Positions 53,101 to 64,000 of a DNA stretch of 64,000 nucleotides are shown piece after piece. The stretch comes from Pyrocephalus nanus (lineage: Eukaryota; Chordata; Aves; Passeriformes; Tyrannidae). Below the pieces are notes generated by a model, which was not told the DNA's origin, searched no databases, and was given only the letters and a program-made list of their open reading frames with translations. The translations under genes and the position numbers were made by a program. Location: positions 2,991,001 through 3,055,000 of the forward strand of contig CM076279.1 of the NCBI GenBank assembly GCA_038380795.1, in the 5' to 3' direction. Every line of letters begins with the position of its first letter. Positions within the stretch are counted from its first letter, which is position 1.

Positions 53101-55413
53101 AAGGGGAAATAATGTTGCTGACACTTCAAATTGTGAACTACAAGATTAAATTTACTTTTCAGGAAACAGACACTGAGCTACACTGAAATCATGACCAGCC
53201 AAAATATCACTGGCACATCAATCCACACTCATTATGCATATAGAGATATAAAAAGAAGAGCTGCTTTTTTTGGCCATGGCACTCATTCCTATTTTTAAAT
53301 TGTGCATATTTAATCATTAGAGAATAGTTTGCAGCATTCTAGAGATGCTGTTAGATGACTCCATCTGTTCTGTACTATAGTTTGGCATGGGGAATTCCCA
53401 TATGCAGTTATCTGGAGGTTTCCCATCCACTCACCAGAGCTCAAACTAGAAAACTTGACATTTCTTAACTAGATGACAGAAATCTCTGGTCTCTGTTCAC
53501 ATCAGCCTCTGATTTCCCTAAGGCTTTGCTCAGGCTGTGTGTTGTAATTTCAGGTGAAGAACACATGTTAAAAAATCATGTTGTTGGGAGGGATTTCCTT
53601 ATCCCTTATGTAAAGGTTAAATGTGTGTTACAGAACAAGGCCCAAAAAAAAAAATAAATCAGGAAACCCGTTTAGTGCTGTGGCCCTGTCAGAGCTCCTC
53701 AGCTGCTGAAGCCCAGGCTGCCCACAGCTGGACACACCTGGAGTGCTTCCCCAAGGAATGTCCCCTGCATGAGGGGGGTGAGTGTGGCCAAGGCTGAGCT
53801 CACACCAGGACCTGTCCCTCGCTGTGCTTGTCCCTGCTCCTCCCTGCCAGGGTAATTAACACCAATTTATTTAATTTTTTTTTTCTGTGGTTGTTCTGTG
53901 CTTAACAGATGTGTCCATTTTGTATTCCTGCTGCTGTGTCTGTATTTGTTTATTCTGCTGCTAATTGTGGTTGCTTTGCTGTGCCAGCCCTTACTAACCA
54001 GGCAGTGTTTCTCCCTTTCCTGTCTCTTCCAGGACTGTCATGTAAATATCCACTTCTTCAAGGTAGTTTTGGTGTTCTCCTACACCTTTCTCTTCACACA
54101 ACCCTCTTTACTGATGTTTGAAGTTTATTAAGTTTATTAAGTTCAGTTTCATCCTCACCATCTTTTAAGGATGCACTTGTTTTTCTCCCAGTTTAAGGTT
54201 TTCTTTAAAAAAAAAAAATGGGAGTGTGAATCTTCTGTGATTTGTCACAAAATACTCCCCACATTAAGATTTTACTACCAAAAAGCAGCCATCATCCAAC
54301 CTGAGCAGATGCAGTGTGCCTTTCTTTTTGAAGGAATGAGTGAAATGAATGCCACCTTCTCATGGAAAATGGAAAATGGTGCATCTTTAATTTGAAAGAC
54401 ATTCATGGAACTTTAAATGAACTTTCACAGATCAAATAATGCTCGTGGTCACTGTGTATTTAAATAGATAAATTTGCATACTACAGCATGCATGGTTTAT
54501 GGTATAACATACTACATCTACTGCTTTATGTTATTTGGAGTATGCTATATCATAAGAGGTTATTAAATTATCATGTGCACAGATGCTCTGATACCTGAAA
54601 TACCAATTCACCTGTTAACTTCCCATTTTGCTTTTTTCACCAATCACCACATCGCTCAGTTATTGCCATAAAAGTTACATCAAAGCATTGAGAACATACA
54701 CGTGTGGACTTTACATTTTGCATGTATCTCTAACAAATTATCTTGCTTTCTTACGGCAAATGTCACTGACACAAATCACGCTTCAAGTTTTTATACGTTG
54801 GTTAAATTACAATTTGGATTCAAATTTGAAGCCCCTGTGCTGTAACTGTTTTAGGGATCTGAGATTATTGAAGCCATTATCATCTTCAAATAGTATTTTT
54901 ACAGCTGTTTACATGTTACAGCTCAAAGCCTAAAATACTGAATTTAAGAAACAAATATTATGTTTGAAGAGTTGTTTATATCATTAATGCATGATTTTAA
55001 CAAATGTTCTAATACTGAACCAGAAAAATCAAAAAATAAGACCATTTGTCATTGCCAAATATTCCCTAATGCAATAATCATTTGTCATGCAATCAGTAAC
55101 ACTTTTTCTTAACCTTGGCTCTTTATCTGATATCTCTGTCTCAGAAAGGCCTGTACAGAAGAGGACTGTCCTTGCTCAATCCTTTATACCTTTTCTTATT
55201 TGAGAACCTCATGGGGGTTTCACTGGTGAAACTTGTTTCATGCTGGGAAGTTGGAAGTTTCCCTGTTTGAGTCTGTTTTTAAAGGAGAAAATGCATCTGG
55301 GATAAATATGATTTTTTTGCCACTTCATTGTAAAATCCAGGCCTTGTAGTGCACTGATATAAACTGACAGAAGTCCTTGGTCCATTTGTGTTTCCACCAC
55401 AGGAGAGCACTAC

Positions 55414-55432
55414 AAAAAAAAAAAAAAAAAAA
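55414..55432 (+). repeat. Poly(A) run, A19
   Basis: Run of 19 A in intron 8. A second run of 17 A follows at 55572-55588, about 140 bp away. Confidence 0.95.
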
Positions 55433-58400
55433 GGCTGAGGAGTTTCCTACAGCTGCTGCTTCACAAAAATTCATGTTTAGTGCTGATGAATTACAAACAT
55501 GAATTCCAGCAGAGAAAGCTGGCTCTCTGTGTTCTGATGCGGACACTCAAAAATTCAGGTTTTTCCATTGGAAAAAAAAAAAAAAAAAGCAGCTTCCTTG
55601 TTTGTGATGTGTCTTCTCTCACTGAATCATCCCAAATCCCCCCTCTCCGGGGTGCTGGCAGTGACTTGGCAGCTCTGACCTCAGCTCAGAGGTGTCAGTG
55701 GCTCCTGCAGGATCCTCACCCTGCTGGGGGGTGATGCTGGAGGGGCTGCTGGGACCTGGTGAGCTGCTGGAACTGAAAGGAAGCAGCTGGAGGAGGAAGG
55801 CTGTGTTCCCGGGGATAATTCTGAGCTGGGAACCAGCAAAATGTGCAAAACCTGATTTTATAATGTCATAGCAGATCTGAGACTGCTGAGAGCGAGGTCA
55901 GGCAGCATGAAAACTTGGTTATGGAATGAATAATCAGATGCTGGGAAGGATCTCACACTGTTGTTCCCCTGCAAAGTGTATATTTAAATAGATTATTTCT
56001 CAACATCATGCAGAAAACACCTTCAGCTCTTTGGTGGGGTGTGTGTTTGTGTGTGATAAATCGTTTCATGGCACTTGAAGATTTGGATCCACAATCCCAA
56101 GGCTTTAAAATCAGTCCTGGTCTGCAGCTTTGCATGCCTGGAGGCTTTGATTGCAGGGATTTGCTCTAGGATTAGGTAGAAAGTCCTTTAAAATTATTTT
56201 AGAACAGAATTTTATTATTCTTTGCCCATATTGAGTTTGATGCTTAAAAGCAAATTCCACACTCTCGATTGAAAACTAGCAGTAATTTGCATAATTAAAA
56301 AATGAAGCAGCATATATAAAAGCAATTCCTCTTTTGACACTTAGGGACTTGCTGTTGCAGCATCCTATTTGCTGTTTGGGGGTTTTATTAGCACTACCAC
56401 AGGATACTTCTGCAAGAATTCCTGAATATTATTCCTAGGCAGCCTCTTTAATTACATTTCTTCTCGTTAGGCACCGCTCTGTTGCAGGGCAGAGCGTGTT
56501 TGCCAATAAAGGCAGACAGCAAAGTGGACTCAGGTGGCCCCAGGATTATTAAACAGATTAAACATGTTGACAGTGCCAAATGGGGGACTGGAAACTCTTC
56601 CCTCTCTAGATTTCATGGCTCACAGGCAGATATTTGTTGTCCAGGGCAATATCCCCTGAAATTCCTATCTTAGGACAGACATATCCCTTTTCCAGTGACT
56701 GTCTTTCATAGTCATTTGAATTAATTGTCTACATTTTCTAAGGGCTTTGTTTGCCTCACTTTTTGCCTGGCAAATTCAGGAATTTTTTGGAAGTCACATA
56801 TTCAAGCATGTCATATGGTTTTAGCTTCTATCGAAAGACACTAGAAAGTTAAACAAAAAATTTGAATAAATTGGAAAATTGATTAAACCCCCCCCCAAAA
56901 AAAGGTCTGTTGGGATGCTCATGGTGTATTCAACTGTTGTCTTGTCCTTTCACATTCTCTTTTTGCCTTTATCCCAAGTAAACATCCAATTAACAGTGTT
57001 GAGCTAGAGAAAATAATTTCTCCTCAGAGTGAGAAACCACAAGAGGTCAGCAAAGAACAGAGAAAAGCTCCCGGAGCTGAGCTGGCTCCAGCAAGGGCCT
57101 GAAAGGAAGGAAATCATCCACATTTTGAATCTATTAAACCCAGTAAATTAAATAGCTGTTTTGATAAAATTCATTGTTTCAAGCAAATCCTGTCAATAAA
57201 TTTGCTGTCACTAACCAAAAGGGTAAATATGACACAAGTTTAAGGGAAACAGGAGAGGAAATGAGGAGAAAAGTAAATTAAAGACATGAAATAGTCCATA
57301 TTTAAGTCCCAGGTAAAGTTTTATCACCCTCCCCATTAATATTTTTATGAAACATCCCCTTTGCCTTCATGCCTCTTTACTAGCAATGGGAATGATGGGA
57401 ATTTTTTCCTAGCTGTTTTTTTTTCAGTAACTATTTTAGCTAATGAAGCAAAAACGCATTTTCATTTTTACAGATTGCACTTTTTACTGATTCCGTTGTA
57501 GTCCTGCAGTCTCACCTGCTCCTTTTTGTATGGATAAATATATGTGTGCACATTAATTTCTGTGATTTAGTTGATTTGTTTGTGACAGGAACAAACAAGA
57601 AGGGGTGAGAGTGACCTGTGAGGTGGGAAAAGCTACCGCCCTCACCAGCATTTGTAACGCCAGGGAGAGAAACACGAGAGCCAGAGATTGTGTCCATGCT
57701 CTGCTTTACAGGAAATTTAGTGCAAAAGCAGTTCCCAAGGTTTAGTAGGAAAATGACCCAGGAAGTTCTTTCCCTGTGTTGACTGGAACAGTGAGGACAC
57801 GAGCTCAGGTTGGACCCAGACAACTCCTGTTCCAGCCCCTCTCTGCTCGGAGCTGCTGGGCTGCTCCATCAGCTGGAATTGAGGCTCTGACTTACTCTGT
57901 TCTGTGTTGTTTCCATGACTACAAAACTCCCTGCTAATGATTTATAAGCTGGCATTAGGTTATGGTATTAAGATTAAGCCCCGGTCTGGTGAAGTATTAG
58001 GTCTTGCTGGGGCTCAGAAATGGACTCTTCTCATTTCAGATTCTCAGCATCCCGATAATTAAGTTGTATAAACGAGGAAATTGATAGTCCATCATAGCAT
58101 CCATAATTACATGGAATTGGAAATGCAATAATGTAAGAAACAAACTGCCACAATGACAGAGAGCATTTCACCGAATGGGAAGGTTTTTTCCTCCAGATTT
58201 TGACTGGAAATTTATTGGATTTATTTACTTTATTAAAGGCTTGCTAATGCTTCAACCCATTGATCAAAATCCCCACTGACTGTACATGACTGGAAACCCA
58301 AATGGCTCCTTCCCTGGGACTTGGATCAATTGTTATTTCAGTTTTTCCATCCCTGGAATGAGCTTTGCTGGTCCTGTCAGTGACATCTTCTATGGTTTGG

Positions 58401-58807
58401 TTGAGTTCTGAGCTGCTCTGATGCTTCTTGTGAAGTGCCCAGGTAGTGACAGGCAGAACTGAGCAATAATTTCACACCTGCAGCCTCCTGGGCTGGAGTA
58501 GTGAAACTGGAACGTTCCTTCCCTGCTTCTCATTATTCATTTTGCCATTTCTAGAGGTGATTTGCAGAGTGTCACCTGCTGCTCTGCAGTGGCTTTGGGT
58601 TCATTTAAGAATTAGGAGCAGAAACCTTGGCTCAAGGTGGGGTAGAAGGAGATGGTTCCATCACCCAGTGATATTTGAAGAGCATGTTGGGGTCTAGCAA
58701 AGAACTGAGAACTTGTTGCAGTGTGAGGAGCAGGGAGTTTGTTAAAATTTTGCAGAGGGATTAAATCATGGCAGGGGGACGTGAATGCTCCACAGATCCC
58801 AATTCCT

Positions 58808-58980
58808 GAGGCCTAACACAGGTTACCCAGAGAAGCTGTGGCTGCCCCATCCCTGGAAGTGTCCAAAGCCAGGCTGGATGGGGCTTGGAGCAACCTGGGC
58901 TGGTGGAAGGTGTCCCTGCCCAGGGCAGGGGGTGAAATGAGATAAACTTTAAGGTCCCTTCAAATCCAAACCATCTAAAA
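58808..58980 (+). mobile_element. CR1 LINE 3' UTR, truncated (best copy in the window)
   Basis: The sense strand reads CACAGGTTACCCAGAGAAGC, TGTGGCTGCCCCATCCCTGG, AAGTGTCCAAAGCCAGGCTG, GATGGGGCTTGGAGCAACCT, and later GGAAGGTGTCCCTGCCCAGG and TTTAAGGTCCCTTCAAATCC. This is the highly recognisable 3' end of avian CR1. About 170 bp remain of a multi-kilobase element, with no open reading frame, so it is a dead 5'-truncated insertion. It is the main evidence that the genome is a bird's. Confidence 0.9.
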
Positions 58981-60558
58981 CAAAGGCTTTGCACTCAGTC
59001 CTTGGAATGCTGACCCTCATGCAGTCAAAGCTGGGAGTTTTGGAACAGAGACTGAACAGTTCTGTGCTCTGTTGCTCCATCATTCATTCACTATTTCCAG
59101 CTGAATGCAACTGCATGGGCAGAGCAGTGGGTGGTGGGTGGAACCCGCTCTAAAGATGGGGAGGGGATGCTGGTCCCTTAAAAATGGTATCCATCTGAAG
59201 CACAGCTGTGAGTCTGCAGAAGGCTCTGCTGCTGGGGGAGCAAAGCTCTGGATTTCCCTCCTGGGCTGGTGAAGCAAATCCCCGAGGGATGGGCCGTGTG
59301 TGCCTGCACGTCTGCACACGTGATGAGAATTTCAGCCCTGTTGTTCAATACATTTCGATTTATCACTTCCTCCTCTTGGAAATCTGGTCCCAGGGATGCT
59401 CCTGTCGGCATCTGGGAACTCACTGGGAGCGAGTTGCCCTGACAACCGAGAAGCACATCCCCTAGTGAGCGGCACACAAAGCCTTGGGTTGGCTTGATTA
59501 TCTCCTCCTGGGAGATGATGTGGGTTTCTCCCTTCTGAAGGAAGGGATGGCAGGAGGTGGCTGCAAGTCTGGGCAGGTTTGGATCCTGGGGTTTGTTTTC
59601 CATGTGGGAACAAAGGCAGTCTTACCGAGCTGAGGAGGAGTGGTGGAGGTGAGCGATACGAGGTGTTAAAGCAGTAACATCATGTCAGGTAACTCCTTAC
59701 ACCCAAGAGACCGAGGGTAGGAAAAGTGAATTGTGTTTATTCTTTTAAATCCTTCGCAAATTTTATTGTTTCTTGGCTAATTGGGAAATTAACAGTTCGG
59801 TCTCTTTTTGCTCTGTAATTCTTAGGATTCTCTAATATGGATGTAACTGGAGGGCAGAAGAGCCAATGTTTAGATTTATTGTTTTGTCCTCTTAGATTTC
59901 CTTCACAGTGAGAAGTCAGAAAGAAAGTTATGGAAAGGCTCGTCAAGAATATTTATTGTGATTAAAAATTCACTGCAATGATGAATTCCTATTCCCTAAA
60001 TCACTTCTGTTTCTTCTTTGCATCACACTTCTCATTAGGTTTTGGAAAGATTTTTTTTTTTTTTGCATTTAATTAAAAGTACAATTTTTACTCATAGATT
60101 AAATATAAACTGAAGGCATTTTTACTGCAAAACCTGAGATATCTTTTCCAAAAAAGCACATGCCAAATTCCAAGAGACTCTCCAATGTAACACACTGTAA
60201 TTTCTGTAAAACTCCATGAAGAAGTGAATTGGGGCTGAAAATATAAGTTATTTCTCACCTGTGGTTTCAGGGTAAAAGAACTGGCCGAGATAAGGTGCGT
60301 CCAAACCAGAGGAAGTAAGATGATGTGCATGTCTTGTTTTCTTTTCAGATTAACTTCTCTGCTCCCAGTGCAGACTAATTTCTCTTTAACATTCTGTTTT
60401 CCTGGTTGGTTTGCTGCAAGCTGGCTTCATTGTAACAATATTGTGGTTTTATCCAAGATAATAATAAGCCAAGCAGTTGGAATGTAAATTGAAAATTAAT
60501 CCAGGGCCTGAGATGCCATCTTCAACTTCAGCAAGTTTTAATACCCATAAAAAATATA

Positions 60559-60570
60559 GGGGGGGGGGGG
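60559..60570 (+). repeat. G12 homopolymer
   Basis: Twelve consecutive G on the transcribed-sense strand in intron 8, following AAAAAATATA. Long G runs are rare and length-unstable. Confidence 0.9.
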
Positions 60571-63419
60571 ATTGAAGTAGGATTCTGCGACTTTCAATTT
60601 TAGTCATGGTAGGAAAGGCAAAATATCACTGCTCTTTTCCAGTAGGCTTTTATGAATCATTTGAGTTTATGTCCCTTCTGTAGCTGCAAAACTGATGTTG
60701 CTCTGGCAGAGTGTGTTGGCTGCATGGCATTTTCCCTCTGCAATAGCCAAGGTGTTTCAGATACAAAGCTCAGGGTGAAATGTGTGGAAATTCCCACTGT
60801 GTTTTCAGTAGGACCTCAAGCCAAAAAGCAGTAAAAGGAATTCATATTCTAAACCTGAAAAACAATTTTTCATGCTCATAAACAACTGGTGTGTGGCCGA
60901 GCTGAAGGGGAAATAAGGAGCTTTGATAAGGATAAGATCATTTAATAAGATCATTTAATTAGGCCGTCCCACTTTGGGGTGGGCGCTTTCATTGGGTCAG
61001 CCTGGTTGTTCTGCAGCATTCCATGGCATTCCATGTTCCTGTGATTCCTTACACATGGGTTGCAGCAGGATTCTCTCTTTACACCCCCCCAGTGCTTGTG
61101 CAGTGTGAAAAGCAAGCTCATCTCCCTCCCATGGGCACAGGTCGCTCACAGCTCAGCACAGCCCAGGAGCTCCTGCCTGTGCTGACCTTCTACCTGGAGC
61201 AGGTAGCACCGAGCCCACCTGGCCAAACACGAGCAACCCCGTGTTCTCCTTAAAAATCCACCATATGGAGAAAGAAATTGTCAAATTGAGGGTGACATCT
61301 ACTTTAAAAAAAGGATTAAAAATGGAAGTGAGAGGAGCACGTCTCTGTTGCTCATTGAATCTCAAGTGTTGCCCTCGCAAAGATACAGAGAGGCCTTGGC
61401 TGGGTTCTTGGATATTATTTTAAGATCCTGCCTTCAGATCCTGACAAGTCCATCCCACCCAAGTGGAGCCAGCAGCAGGCACAGGAGCCTGCCATGGTGA
61501 ACCTGCCATGCTTCCCTGTGGAAAATGTGCTGGAGACACGTTGGTGCCTGGGATTGCAGCGCTGCAGAGAGCACTCCCTGCCTGCCTGCATGGAGGGTTG
61601 GTACCCGAGAAAGCGAATGGCCTCGGGACAAAACTTGGTTTGTTGTTTCAAATTCTGTATTTTTCAAACAAGCTGCCAACAACCTGCCCGGTGGGTTTAA
61701 AGTACAAGACATAAAGCTGGTGTTGTCCACTGAGAGCCTGATTTGGATCTCCAGTACCCGGTGGAAAGGCGGATATTGAAATTGCTTTGTGTATCACAAA
61801 AGCAAGATCTTTATCTGAGATCCCCCTCTGCCAGAGCATCACAAAGACATGGCCAGCAAAGCTGCTCCTTTGAACCACGTCTTCATCTTGTACAAAGAAA
61901 GGATATTGGGATTTTTCTTTTTTTTTATCCTTGTTTTGCTTATGGCTCAATCTTGTATTGTGGCCTCGAAAGGAGCTCTGTCCTGCCAAAGTGCTCCATC
62001 CACACACTGGATTTGTCCCAGCAGCTGGATTTCCACGGGATCATGCCTTGCAGACTCAGGGATTTAGGCTGACACCCAGGACTGGCTCTTCCTGAACATT
62101 TGCACTGCACGTTATCCTGATCAGCATCTCCAAGTGCTGCTTTCATGCAGCGTTAACATTGGTGGGGAAAAAAAAAAATCCACGTTCTAAGCTGTAATAC
62201 AAATGTTTTAATAAAGAGATCTGAACTTCCAAAATTCGTGTTCCTGTAGCAGGGTGTAAGATTTTCTGCACTCATAAAGTTGCAGGAAGAGTCATCCAAG
62301 CTGAATATGGGTTATGGTTTCCAAGTGACAGGTGATTATTTGACATCACTGCCTGCAGGAGTAGAGAGCTGGAGTCCATGAATTGAGTTACCCCCCTTTC
62401 AATATTATGGTTTTAAACTTGTCTGGGGAGGGCAGAGTTTGTAACTCCACTTTCCACCTGCCAAAGGTGTCAGCCAGGCCAGGCTTTTAGAGTGATATAC
62501 TGCGTGGGTTTGAATAAAGTTTAATTTCTGTAATTTTCTTTATCTGTGAACCAGTGATAATATACAGATACTGTCCTTTTGCAGTGCAGTGAGAAAAGTA
62601 GTTACCCTGAAATACCAAACACACATCAGTGGCACAGAGTAAATTAACCCTATTAGAGGTTATTAACCAGACCAACAACCAGACAGATGGGGAAAGCACT
62701 TATATCCTGAAGCGTTATTAAACCTTCTTGGCTTTGCTTCTGCTGGTATATGGGATTATTTTGAGAGAAAAAAAAAAAAAAAAGGATATTATCTTTTAGC
62801 CTGCATTATCTTTTGGTGAGTCTTACTTTTTTTCTCTTCTATTAACTTTGAGATTTGAAATGCAACCTGAGCAATTACATGGTGTCTTATGTGAAATACT
62901 GAGACTGTTTCAACCTTCTGTAAACCAGACTGTCTGGGCAAGGCAGAGCCCTTGTATGTAATATTCCCTTTCCTCCCTTTTCCAGATCAACCCTTGATTG
63001 AAAATCAAAGTTGATTGTATTGCTGGTTTGAAAGTGGCCATGTTCATCTGCATTAATTCTCATGCATTGTGTTATTTTTAATGTAGGTCATTTTTCTTAA
63101 ATGCATGTCAAAATTTTCCTAACTCTTGCTATGCAGTGACTTGAAGAATTACATTTTAAAAGAGAATGTATTGAAGAGATTGTTTAAGTCCTAAAATACC
63201 CTGTGTAGATTACAGCATGGTATTTTTGGAAAGCTTTTTTTTTAATTATTATTATTTTATTTTAAATTTGTATTTTAAAACAAAAGCACCAGATAAGCTG
63301 CTTTTGGCATGAAAATAAGTGATCTCTTTTTCCTTTGTTTTTGGGCTTTGCTTTGGTTCTGCTCTTTTAACCAGATATCTGCTTTATCTGGTTACACTTG
63401 AGCAGTTTTCCACTTTAAA

Positions 63420-63430
63420 CCCCCCCCCCC
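63420..63430 (+). repeat. C11 homopolymer
   Basis: Eleven consecutive C, about 190 nt before exon 9. Poly-C-binding proteins can act on such intronic tracts; no direct evidence here. Confidence 0.9.
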
Positions 63431-63585
63431 TCAATAATGCCAAAAGTATTGTTGGAATGGGTCTGTTATGCAGCCTCTCTCCTGGGAATGCCACCTCAGA
63501 CCTGGCCCTCTCCAATTCCAACCTCCACACAGCAATCCCTCCCGCCAGGAAAACGGGCAACTGTTCTTCTTATTCCCTGTTTTTT

Positions 63586-63611
63586 TGTGTGTGTATGTTG
63601 TGTGTGTGTGT
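63586..63611 (+). repeat. TG/GT microsatellite at the exon 9 acceptor
   Basis: An interrupted TG tract (TGTGTGTGTATGTTGTGTGT and onward) sits between a pyrimidine tract (63561-63586) and TTCTTCAG, which ends intron 8. UG repeats in RNA are known binding sites for TDP-43 and CELF-type proteins, so this may influence recognition of exon 9. Confidence 0.85.
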
Positions 63612-63618
63612 TCTTCAG

Positions 63619-63762
63619 AAAGCCAAACTTGGGCCAGCTGGTAACAAAGTCATTACTTCAACAGAAGACAAGAGCTCAAGTGTGCCATCCAACAATCTGG
63701 ACAGGGTCAAGCTGACAGACTTCAACTTCCTCATGGTTCTTGGAAAGGGGAGCTTTGGGAAG
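63619..63762 (+). CDS. PRKCA: PRKCA exon 9: V3 hinge and kinase glycine loop
   Basis: This 144-nt exon encodes 48 whole codons, phase 0 at both ends. It reads [20 protein letters not shown], then [20 protein letters not shown] and LGKGSFGK. The last part opens the protein kinase domain with the G-X-G-X-X-G ATP loop; the invariant Lys (K368 in human) comes in the next exon. The hinge is two residues longer than remembered human PKC alpha ([14 protein letters not shown] against SPSEDRKQPSNN). Skipping this exon would keep the frame yet remove the glycine loop, giving a kinase-dead form. The acceptor is unusual: TTCTTCAG preceded by a TG repeat. The donor is AAG|GTAGGA. Confidence 0.97.
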
Positions 63763-64000
63763 GTAGGAATTCTTTAGAATTATTCCACTCTCATTTCTTT
63801 TTTTAATTTTTTTTTTTTCCTTGAGGAGGAATGAATGAATAATTCCCTGAGAAGCAAAACCCAGAGTGAAAAGGAAGTGCATTTTTGAGGGAGGATTTCT
63901 TAAACAGGGAGCCTGGTGGTTCCCCAAGGACCTGATTGGCAATTTTCTTGAAAAAAATAAAAAAATAAATTATAAAACTCAGGCTGTTGGGCAAGATGGG
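63763..64000 (+). other. PRKCA: PRKCA intron 9, 5' start
   Basis: Intron sequence begins with GTAGGAAT. It continues AT-rich, with T-rich stretches near 63798-63820, to the window end. No exon or repeat of note is seen. Confidence 0.9.

Larger units (their letters stand above)
47108..63618 (+). other. PRKCA: PRKCA intron 8 (16.5 kb)
   Basis: This phase-0 intron lies between the C2/hinge exons and exon 9. Its contents are mostly unique AT-rich DNA. Items recognised are a truncated CR1 3' end (58808-58980), A runs (55414-55432, 55572-55588, 62768-62783), a T14 run (60051-60064), a C9 run (56888-56896), a G12 run (60559-60570), a C11 run (63420-63430) and a TG repeat just before the acceptor (63586-63611). 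GC-richer patches at about 53690-53850, 58380-58900 and 61100-61640 show no recognisable coding function on either strand. Confidence 0.93.

Noticed and set aside
59178..59603. A 141-codon minus-strand frame in intron 8
   Set aside because: It overlaps other open frames in a GC-richer patch, with no domain, no splice pattern and low-complexity composition. It is most likely a chance frame.
63319..63618. Open frame in the tail of intron 8 that runs into exon 9, considered as an alternative exon extension
   Set aside because: It begins at a non-ATG codon and crosses the C11 run and TG repeat. The best upstream acceptor-like site (AACCAG at about 63374) would enter out of frame and stop quickly.

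Overview
The window is a piece of a vertebrate nuclear genome, almost certainly a bird. It lies entirely inside one protein-coding gene on the + strand: PRKCA, the conventional protein kinase C alpha. Seven coding exons are visible, totalling 857 nt. They correspond to human exons 3-9 and to about residues 69-352 of the human protein. All seven have canonical AG/GT splice borders, compatible phases and no disabling change. The bird assignment rests on several CR1 retroposon 3' ends (for example 58808-58980 and 11373-11442) with the typical avian CR1 tail wording. A songbird is possible but not proven.

Layout: the end of intron 2 (1-6349); exon 3, second half of the C1A zinc finger (6350-6432); a 29.5-kb intron 3 (6433-35981); exons 4 and 5, which complete C1B and start C2 (35982-36093, 36805-36933); an 8.9-kb intron 5; a compact C2 cluster of exons 6, 7 and 8 (45846-46002, 46101-46235, 47011-47107) with a 98-bp intron 6; a 16.5-kb intron 8; exon 9, the V3 hinge and the kinase glycine loop (63619-63762); and the start of intron 9. 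The start codon, exons 1-2, the kinase core and the 3' end lie outside.

Together the exons encode the lipid- and calcium-sensing regulatory half of the kinase. C1A/C1B bind diacylglycerol or phorbol ester, C2 binds Ca2+ and acidic phospholipid/PIP2, and the hinge leads into the catalytic domain. About 98.7 percent of the window is intron: AT-rich unique sequence, homopolymer runs, short microsatellites, a few truncated CR1 copies and no recognisable second gene.

No new multi-gene system is present. The points most worth a second look concern RNA processing. They are a 158-nt exon-like block in intron 3 that would act as a poison exon (9532-9689), a perfect 18-bp hairpin with a T20 loop (14654-14709), a TG-repeat wedged between the pyrimidine tract and the AG of the in-frame exon 9 (63586-63618), and a near-minimal intron 6 with a tandem duplication where its branch point should lie.
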